A DNA stretch of 64,000 nucleotides from Quillaja saponaria. Lineage: Eukaryota; Streptophyta; Magnoliopsida; Fabales; Quillajaceae. The notes beneath the pieces were generated by a model. The model saw nothing but the letters and a program-made list of their open reading frames with translations, was not told where the DNA came from and ran no database searches. Positions 56,374-64,000 of the stretch are shown here, in pieces. Each line of letters begins with the position of its first letter. Positions within the stretch are counted from its first letter, which is position 1. The translations under genes and the position numbers were made by a program. The DNA is taken from NCBI GenBank assembly GCA_029379385.1, contig CM055607.1, positions 11,036,001 to 11,100,000 of the forward strand, in the 5' to 3' direction.

Positions 56374-59300
56374 GTCAAGGAGGCATGACTAGCCGGAAGA
56401 TTAGAAAACCAAACTACTGTAACCCTGACTTTATCATAACTGAACATATATGACTCTTGACTAAGCCAATGCATAAAGACAAATTTTATAAAACAAAAGT
56501 TAACTATAAAAGTTTAAATACTAAAATAAATAAAAATTTACTGAAAATTTTGGCATAGGTTCCCTGCAGTATAAAACATGCCTCAAAATACCAACAAGTA
56601 CACCTATTTTAATTTTTTTTTCTTACACAACAATGACACTAAAAATAAGGAGCTCTGCTCCGTCCACATATAAAATTAGACACTCCACAGTTCTAGTGTG
56701 ACTGTAAATTTTCATCATCAACTTCAATCTGAGATCTTGAAAAATACCTTGCTGTACTTTGTCTACATGTCACGAGCTCAATGACGCCATACACTAAACT
56801 CCTGTTACTAAAAAAAATATGAGAGAGAAAGGTGAAACCTACAGACACTGTGAGTGGAAACTCGTTCCCAAAAGGTACTAGCATCACTCAACACAATTAT
56901 ATAACATATATAGTCAATTAACATTATATAAAAAAATTTATGCCTTAATTCAAAATACATGTACACATTTGTAATCGTCATAAATTCACAACTCACATGA
57001 TTCATAGGATAACAAATTAATCAGAACAACCGTAGCATATAAAGCAAAATATCAGAGTATCTCATATCAGAATATCAATTCAAAATATCCTAGGTGTACC
57101 TGGATTTCAATTTCAAAAATAAAAATCATTTCAGAGAAAAATTTACTTTGTTGGCCCTTATCAACTACAAAAATTTTTAATCATGAAGCATAATTCAAAT
57201 AACTCATTAAAACACTGCAATTGCTTATTTTCTATATAACACATTTATTCAAATACATATACACACACATATAATAATCTAGCCACCAAAGGGTAACAGT
57301 TAACTACTCACCGATTCATTGATCTTATTCGTAACTTACTCATGCATTCACGTGTGTCGTTGATTCAATAACACTTTCCGAAGCTGCAATTACATTTTTC
57401 AAGTATTGTTAAGTTTATCAATTCTTATAAGTTATAACATTTTAATTATGACAATCTAGAGTTATTAAGTTTCAAGTATTTATTTAAAGTTTTCCTTTTA
57501 GGCATTTTCACAAACCCTCTTGGATATATGTTTAATTTTAATTTATATACTTAACCTAATTCAACAAAAACAAGTTTAAACATTAACTTTATAAAGTTAG
57601 CCATATTTCTTATGTTTAAATTTTTCCTAAAATCAGTCTTGAACTCACTTAATTCCTCACATGAACAAAAACAGCGCTTTAGTAAAATTCCTGGTTGCTA
57701 ACCGCTGCTTCCAATGCTTATAAAATTCTCATACTTGGGAAATAAATTACAAAACTTTCATGTCTTGTTTTTAAATATGTTAGGAACCTTTAATCTTCAG
57801 CACTCTACTCCTATTTCAACCTTTAAGACCCCTTAATATTAATTACTTCAAAACAGGTACAGTTAGGACCCTGAAAATCACAATCATGAATTCCAATATC
57901 TCCAAAATACACAAAACATAGAATTAAGACCTGAACCACTCTAAATTTATCCTTTAATATGTTATGAACAACTTTCATTTAAAGGTCCTAAGTTAATTCG
58001 AACCATAACCCCCGATGAAGTCTCCCGGACTGACTGAAGCTCACTAAAAATCCTGCATAAACCTAGCTGCAGTCCAACAGCTCTACCAACAAATATACTT
58101 GGAACTAGGTTATAAACTTTTGCATATATCATATAAAGACCCTAAGATACACTTTCTCTTTCGAACTCTTAATTTAATTCAGTACCAAAAATACCCAAAA
58201 TACAAGATTTTTCAACCCCACAAAATTTGTCCCTGCATCCCTTCAAAAATCACTTAACTCTCATTTTCCCCTACTTTACCCACAACTAACCCTCATTTGT
58301 TCATACTCACTACTCACTTTCATATATCTCTTAATCACAACATTAACCAATCATTCTTTACTCTTTATTCTTAGGCTATTTATTCAAATTCCATTAGTAA
58401 TCACAAAGATTTGAATACACTAAGTTTTAATCATTATATTGCAACTAGTTTCTTTTAAGCCTTTTATCAAACATCTTAAGGGCATAGATTCCTTCAATTG
58501 GTGTGTGTGAATATATATATATATTTATATATGTACCATATGTATTCATTATTCTAACTATTACTTTCATTTTCTTACTTACACCTAGAGTTTCAAACAA
58601 TTCATCTAACTAACATGACTAGCTTGATTAATTCAAAGTTAAGAGTAGCTTGAAATACTCAATACTTAAGCACTAGTTTTTAATTTTTATAGCCGGTCAT
58701 TAAAGAGGAAAACATAATCAAAATCTTGCCCTTAATTCCCTAACAACCGTACCCTTCCATAGGTTAAATACTCCTCTCTTTTAGCCTTCATGGCCGAGTT
58801 ACCAGAAGGGGAAATTATGTTTTCTTAGCTGCCCCAACACAGGGACATCAATTGAAAACTAATACTACATTTCCTACTTATTTTCATGGTTGAAACATAA
58901 GGACTGAAAGCTACCAAAGCTGTCCTCCCTCTCAAGCTCTTCCATGGCCTGAATTTAATCCTTAAGCTGGCAGCAATTTGAGGTAAAACCAAGCTAAAAC
59001 ATGGCATAGTTTTATATCCTAGAAGCTGCCAACCTCTTACTTACTTCAACACACGCCCACAAGAGCTTGAAAGCTCACCAATAGAACACTACCCCTTAGG
59101 CTGGAATTTCTTGAAGGCTGTCCTCAAAACAGGGTAGCCAAACACACAAAAAAACTGCATACCCCACAAGAAAGAAAAAGAAGGCACAGTCGATCAAGAG
59201 AGCAAGGAAAAAGGATGGATTAATACCTTAGAATTTTGCTAAGACAAGAGAGAGCCCAAAGTTTTGTGAAGCTCCAAAGCACAAGCTAAAAGCGATGGTA

Positions 59301-59635
59301 AGGTGCAGAAAAAGAGGACTCGGCAGCAAGGAATTCAAGGGGAAGGCAGTGAAGAACAGAATGGAACAAGAACCCAAACAAATAAAAGTTGATAGTCAAA
59401 GAGTCAAAAGTTAAAAACTTGTGGTATATAAATTTCCTTAGTTTATATATACATACATATATATACACTTATGTAATTAACTCTCTTTCCCATTTCACAC
59501 TTATTTAGAATTTACTATAAGACAAAGTTAAAAAAATTTAATATTAAAGTTCAATTGTGTTGTGTGTGTTTAAACTTGAGTTATATCATTTATTCAATTT
59601 AGTTTGGTCAAAGTCAATGATTATAAAATAAAAGT

Positions 59636-59676
<41 letters not shown>

Positions 59677-59923
59677 TATACATGTATTTATTATTTCATC
59701 ACTTTAATTTACTTTATCACAATTTTATCTACTTTTGATCAACAAGTTGTAAACAAAATTTTAACACACTACAAAATATTGGCTTATAACATGTTTGATT
59801 GTATTATTATTATTTAATTAATCTGTTTACTTATTATTATTTTATAACTAAAATTTATATATTACCTCAAATTTAACGTTAATATATTCAATATTTTAAA
59901 TGTTACAATAACAGGTTATAACT
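56374..59923. mobile_element. Long solo LTR (Ty3/Gypsy-like), copy 2
   Basis: Runs from CGTCACACCTGTCAAGG to GGTTATAACT, the TG and CA ends each mutated by one base. A perfect 5-bp duplication AAAAT flanks it (56369-56373 and 59924-59928). It is similar along its length to 21153-24324, including AAGGAGCTCTGCTCC at 56648, TACTAGCATCAC at 56876, ATCCTAGGTGTACCTGGA at 57089 and TAAACTTGAGTTATAT at 59571. A (TA)n tract at 59640-59672 lies near its end. It lacks the SINE present in copy 1. No internal retroelement genes. Confidence 0.75.
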
Positions 59924-60074
59924 AAAATAGACTCCATTGTTTCCCTTTGCTTTGTAAAATCTGATGTATCTTGCAACACGAAACACGTTTGATAGAAATA
60001 GCTGCTAGACTTCCCTCACCCTATTTATCTTAGTCTCAACCAAAACTCATAATAAGTGGGTCATGCAAGGAGAC

Positions 60075-60500
60075 AAGATCACGGAAGAGGTAATAAAAAA
60101 CTAGTTGGGGTTTCACTCGCGAACATTAATTATTTTGTTTAATTAAGGAGGTAAATTGTCTTTTTTTTTTCTTTTTCTTTTTTATTTGAGCGGCATGTTG
60201 ATCTATGTCATTTTTTTTTATAAGTTAATTTAGTTAGAAAATGATTGTAAGAACTATATTAGTTTGACTTAAAAATACTAGTCATTGATTATAACTTTTT
60301 AATTATAAGGAGTATAAGAGATTGTAATGCACACTAGACAAACAAAAAGTGTAATTTAGTCTAAAAACAACCTTACTGACTCGACTTGGTATTACTTACC
60401 AATAATCACCTAATGGAACATGTTTAGTTCATACTATACTGTTTATTTTCTTATCAAAAAAATTAAGGTCCAACCAAATTTGTAGTTGAAATTTCAAATT
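60075..60500 (-). promoter_or_regulatory. Orphan SDR upstream block and empty site of the Mutator-like element
   Basis: AAAAACTAGTTGGGGTTTCA at about 60096, then the same spacer that follows SDR P3, down to AAAAAAATTAAGGTCCAACC at about 60457. There the sequence passes straight from the 9-bp MULE target into the next shared block without an insert. No SDR coding sequence remains to the left; the solo LTR lies there. Confidence 0.7.
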
Positions 60501-60900
60501 AACTGTTTCTTAATTAAAGTTTTTTTAACACACATGCATGATTATATATGTAGTTATAAATGATTAAATTTTAATAAATATTTAAAATAAAATTAGAAAA
60601 GTCAAAATAGGAACGCGCGCCATTAGAGAAAAAAAATTGTTTTTCTGCTATTGTTTTGTAGTTTTGTTAAATCAGTGCAGCACGTTTTTCTCATTCTTGA
60701 TGATAAAGTGATAAAGATAGACTTTATTGCTCCTAGTGTTAACTTTAGGGTCTACATGTGTAATTATGTCTTATTGTACTTCTTTTTTTTCTTTGGGTAC
60801 AATTATCTCTATTAATTATGTGGTGTTTACTTTTCCTCTTCTTAAATTTCTCAGTGATTAGTTAATTAATAATTATCTCTATGATTAAAAGTATTTTGTA
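60500..60900 (+). pseudogene. Hydrolase upstream/intron relic without exons
   Basis: GTGCAGCACGTTTTTCTCAT near 60676, GGGTCTACATGTGTAATTAT near 60749 and ATTATCTCTATTAATT near 60803 correspond to the promoter and intron-2 region of the hydrolase copies. The exon 1 sequence itself is gone. Confidence 0.6.
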
Positions 60901-60999
60901 CCTGTCAGCATGTATCATAATTGTCTAGAAATGAGTCTAAATGATCGGCCTAATTCACTATTCCCTATCAGTCTCTATTTGAAAGCAAAAAAAACTATG

Positions 61000-61780
61000 A
61001 AAACAACACAGTGCTAAATGGGGAGTTTTAATAATTTAAACTTTTAAAAATCCTTAAAGGCAAAACTGGAATTGTCTAAAATAACAAAATATGACACTTC
61101 AGTTGGATAGTGAACCTCTATCAACTACATGCATGAGTACTTTATAAAGTTAACATTGACATAATGGATTCATTTTTTCTCTTTCTTATTTGTGGAAAAA
61201 GATCACACCCAAAATTCGGATGTCCAAACAAATTGTTTGATATTACAGATCTAGAGACAACTTTATCTTATGATCAACTCTGTTTGGCACATAAAAACTA
61301 AAATATCAAATATTGTACCTTGATTGTAGTCCAAACCAAAACATCCACCATGAAGAATGGAACTGCAGAGTTTAAGCGATAAATATAATTCTTTTTAATT
61401 TGCATTTTCATTAGGAGACCCATTAGAACAATTGGAATACCATCTACTCTTTCGATCAACCTGTCATTTGTACTCTTGTTCATAGTTAGACCTTTCTCTC
61501 TATGCATAAGTCAAGTCCTGCAAAGGACAACCTGTAGATGTCATATTACTCTTGTTGAACCATTCTTGTTAATCAACTTCCTGCTATTGCTTATTTGATT
61601 ATAACCATATCCTATACCACAAACTTTCTCTAGTGGTATTCTATCAAAATCCAAATGTAAGAAGGCTTTGAGTTGAAACTCATATTATACACCAGGTCAA
61701 GCTAGAGATATGAATAAAAAATAATAATAATAATAAAAGTGGCACCTTCAAAATATAACTACAAAGCTTATAAGAAGAGC
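61000..61780. other. Unassigned spacer
   Basis: AT-rich, with only a short open frame on the - strand (61507-61298) lacking recognisable motifs. No repeat boundary seen. Confidence 0.4.
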
Positions 61781-62030
61781 TGAAATTCGAATTCGGATAA
61801 AATTTTATATTTGAACTCCAAAAAAAAATTTTAAAAATATTTTTTTCCTAATAATTTAAATTCGAATTTGGAATAGAATATTATATCGAATTATTTTTTG
61901 AATACAAATCGAGTAATTCATTATTCAGATTCTAATTCAAATTCAAAAGAATTCAAATTCGATTAAAATAGCATTTGAATTCGAATTTTTTAATTCAAAT
62001 TCAAATTCGAATAATTGGTTTGAATTCCAC
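61780..62030. repeat. AATTCGAATT-rich palindromic low-complexity block
   Basis: At least eight occurrences of TTCGAATT, AATTCGAA or ATTCAAATTC-type words over about 250 bp, many of them self-complementary. It looks like a degenerate inverted-repeat element rather than coding DNA. Confidence 0.6.
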
Positions 62031-62311
62031 CGCTACTTGTGAGAGTGAAAATAGTTATGAAGAAAGATACAAAAGAATTTATTCATAACCCTTGGTGATT
62101 CCAATGCTGCATAAAAGTTATGAAAACATAAATACAAAAAAGAAAGATAAAGAAGATTTAATTCTGAAATGGATATAAAGAACCTTATGATCGAACAAAT
62201 AATAAGAATTAAAATTACCAAACTGTGAAACACAAATACACACGCATCAATTAAATGCACATAGTTAAGGATAAATTGCAACATATTTGCTTTCGTCTTT
62301 AGGTATTAAGG

Positions 62312-62490
62312 TGAACTACAAATGAAAACATACTCTCCTATCCACAAAATTAATTTGAGTGATAATCAATATTGTAGGGTTAGGGTTAGTTTGATTGATG
62401 AACTACAAATGACAACATATTTTTCTATCCACAAAATTAGTTTGATTGATCATCAATATTGTAGGGTTAGGGTTAGTTTGATTGATAATC
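62312..62490 (+). repeat. Tandem duplication of about 86 bp with telomere-like words
   Basis: Two units starting GAACTACAAATGA(A/C)AACATA at about 62313 and 62399. Each contains CTATCCACAAAATTA, ATCAATATTGTAGGGTTAG and GGTTAGTTTGATTGAT. AGGGTTAGGGTTAG occurs once in each unit. Confidence 0.8.
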
Positions 62491-63234
62491 ACTAACCAAT
62501 TGAAGTGGCCTGCAAATTGAGATATGCATCGAAAAATGTATTTTTCTACCATTAGTAATTTGTTCTCTCCTCATCTATATATTTATGGAACCTTCATTAT
62601 TTCAATGATGTTGTTTGTGATTGAACCCTTACGGTTTTGTATGCCAATGAAGCTCATTGAATGGTTCAACTCTTGGAAACCAGACAAAACCTAAACTCTA
62701 ACTAGTTACAAAACAAAATTTTGGGTACATGTTCAAAGCTTAAATATAACACCCTCCAAATCTACAATTACCATTTCATAGGAAGGGAAAAAACAACGAA
62801 ATATAAAAATAAGATAGAGGAGAAAAAAAAGGAGTGATAGAATTATCTTAAAATGTAAACAGAGTGGTATAAAATGAAAGTTAGAAACTGAGAAAAACGT
62901 CCTTAACTCTTATCATTCTTCAAATTCTTATATTATTTATAAGCAGAAACCAACATTAGCTGCATAATTCAATAACAAATTCCCAGATGAAATTCAAAAG
63001 TAAGACCATTTTTGGTCACTTTTCCAAAGAATCATAATTGAGAGACTAAATTTATCCATAAAATTAGCTAGCCCCATAAAAAAATCAGAATGAAAAAAAA
63101 AAAAATTAAAAAAAATTTCACCGTAGAAAAATATGTAGATCAACTGTAATCCTAAATAGCCCAATAACACCGCTTCTACCACCATCATCACGGAAGATCC
63201 CATCAACATCACCTGCCATGAGGAAATAACATAA

Positions 63235-63360
63235 AGGGCTCACCCGGTGCACAAAGTGCTCCCCGGCTATTGCAGGGGTAGGGAGAGGGTGGGCGCACAT
63301 GTACGCAGCCTTTCCCTTACATTTCTGCAAAGAGGCTGTTTCCACGTCTCAAACCCGTGA
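63235..63360 (-). mobile_element. 5'-truncated Au-type SINE
   Basis: On the - strand it reads TCACGGGTTTGAGACGTGG (B box), AACAGCCTCTTTGCAGAAAT, GGGAAAGGCTGCGTACATG, CCCTACCCCTGCAATAGCCG and GGGTGAGCCCTTT, matching the SINE at 23031. The A box half is missing beyond 63360. I saw no clear target duplication. Confidence 0.8.
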
Positions 63361-64000
63361 TTCTTGTATTTCCATTATATTTCTATGTGGTTTAATTATA
63401 TTTCATCTAACAAATACATTATTAACTAGTCTTAAAATGATTCCTCAAATCCAAAAGAACAATTCTTCATTTACAGTTTTTCCCCCTTTTTTTCCCAAAA
63501 AAACAGAGAAGACTCGAAAGAAGTCTAATACATACCTCAATATCATGAGAATCCCTAAATCAAAATGGCAGAGTTTGGAATTTATTGCGTCTGATTGAAA
63601 AAGAAAGAAGCAAAAATGATAAAATAAAAGAACTAAATGCAAAAAATTATAAGCATATATTCTCTTTGTATAGCTCAGACATTGTTGATAATCAAGAGAG
63701 AGAAAAAATCATCTGTATCTTCTTCCATTCATTAAGAAGAATCCGAATCAAATGAAAAATGTTACATGACAATTCCCTTTCTCTTTGCGGTCTTAAGGGC
63801 AACCAATCAGCTGCTCCATTCCATGGACACCTTGCATCTTCAAATTGGTTGCCGATAATCTTTGCATCTTAGTTCTTGAGCATTCGTTGAAGAACCAAGT
63901 TGTAGCTGGATATATCTAAGTGTGACAACCCAATATTTGATCCTACAATGTATCAATTCACTGAAAACCTTTAATCAGAAAAAACCCTAGCTCTGCAAAA
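63361..64000. other. Right edge of window, unassigned
   Basis: No recognisable gene. TGTGACAACCCAATATT at about 63922 resembles the start of some Gypsy LTRs (TGTCACAACC in this window), but the window ends before this can be tested. Confidence 0.3.

Noticed and set aside
63922..63945. Start of another Gypsy LTR (TGTGACAACCC)
   Set aside because: Too short to support and cut off by the window end.

Overview
The window is nuclear DNA from a flowering plant, most likely a eudicot. The support is spliced genes with GT-AG introns and plant paralogue families (an ABCG11-type half transporter, an SDR110C-type dehydrogenase, a CHY1-type hydrolase), Copia elements with an initiator-Met tRNA primer site, an Au-type SINE and CACTA, Mutator and hAT DNA transposons. 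The sequence is strongly AT-rich. I saw no tRNA, rRNA or CRISPR. Everything is read by eye, without alignment or database search.

Only one gene looks fully intact. It is a 14-exon gene on the + strand (32675-35410) for a 380-residue 3-hydroxyisobutyryl-CoA hydrolase of the CHY1 type, ending in Ser-Lys-Leu, a peroxisomal import signal. Around it lies a graveyard of its own relatives. Relic copies or exon fragments occur near 3122, 5320-5880, 6140-6210, 6780-6840, 9735-10580, 28587-29150, 30501-31080, and 45172-45594 plus 49695-50229. Three copies of a short-chain dehydrogenase (SDR) gene on the - strand (1243-2127, 6924-7848, 40750-41640) lie head-to-head with hydrolase copies. A fourth SDR 3' fragment (6251-6320) and orphan SDR promoters (near 12300, 37080 and 60100) complete the picture. 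The simplest reading is that a divergent SDR/hydrolase pair was amplified in tandem about five or six times and then decayed. Each SDR copy has its own lesions.

Layout. 1-1080: broken 3' end of an ABCG transporter with a tandem duplication in its last exon. 1200-8000: two SDR pseudogenes, hydrolase fragments, a Copia reverse-transcriptase relic and a CACTA end. 8270-13030: duplicated hydrolase segment B, carrying a small TRIM-like retroelement with 27-bp tandem repeats. 13600-16683: unassigned. 16684-20667: complete but coding-dead Copia element (TSD CATAC). 20700-27717: decayed CACTA element with a PF03004-like transposase, split by a long solo LTR (itself carrying a SINE) and holding a tandem array of about 165-bp units. 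27720-31090: tandem pair of hydrolase 5' relics. 31200-37850: segment C with the intact gene. 37913-40700: CACTA-like left end and an unrecognised 103-codon exon. 40750-45600: third SDR copy, a Mutator-like element with a nested hAT element, and relic D. 45667-49617: LTR element inside relic D, with a 937-bp TIR element inside its LTR. 50500-51830: AT-rich tandem repeat. 51830-56370: CACTA-like motifs and unassigned DNA. 56374-59923: second long solo LTR (TSD AAAAT). 60075-60800: orphan SDR promoter plus hydrolase upstream relic. 61000-64000: repeats, a truncated SINE and unassigned DNA.

If the pair was ever functional as a unit, it would have combined a peroxisomal acyl-CoA hydrolase with an NAD(P)-dependent alcohol dehydrogenase. 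That is inference from gene order only.
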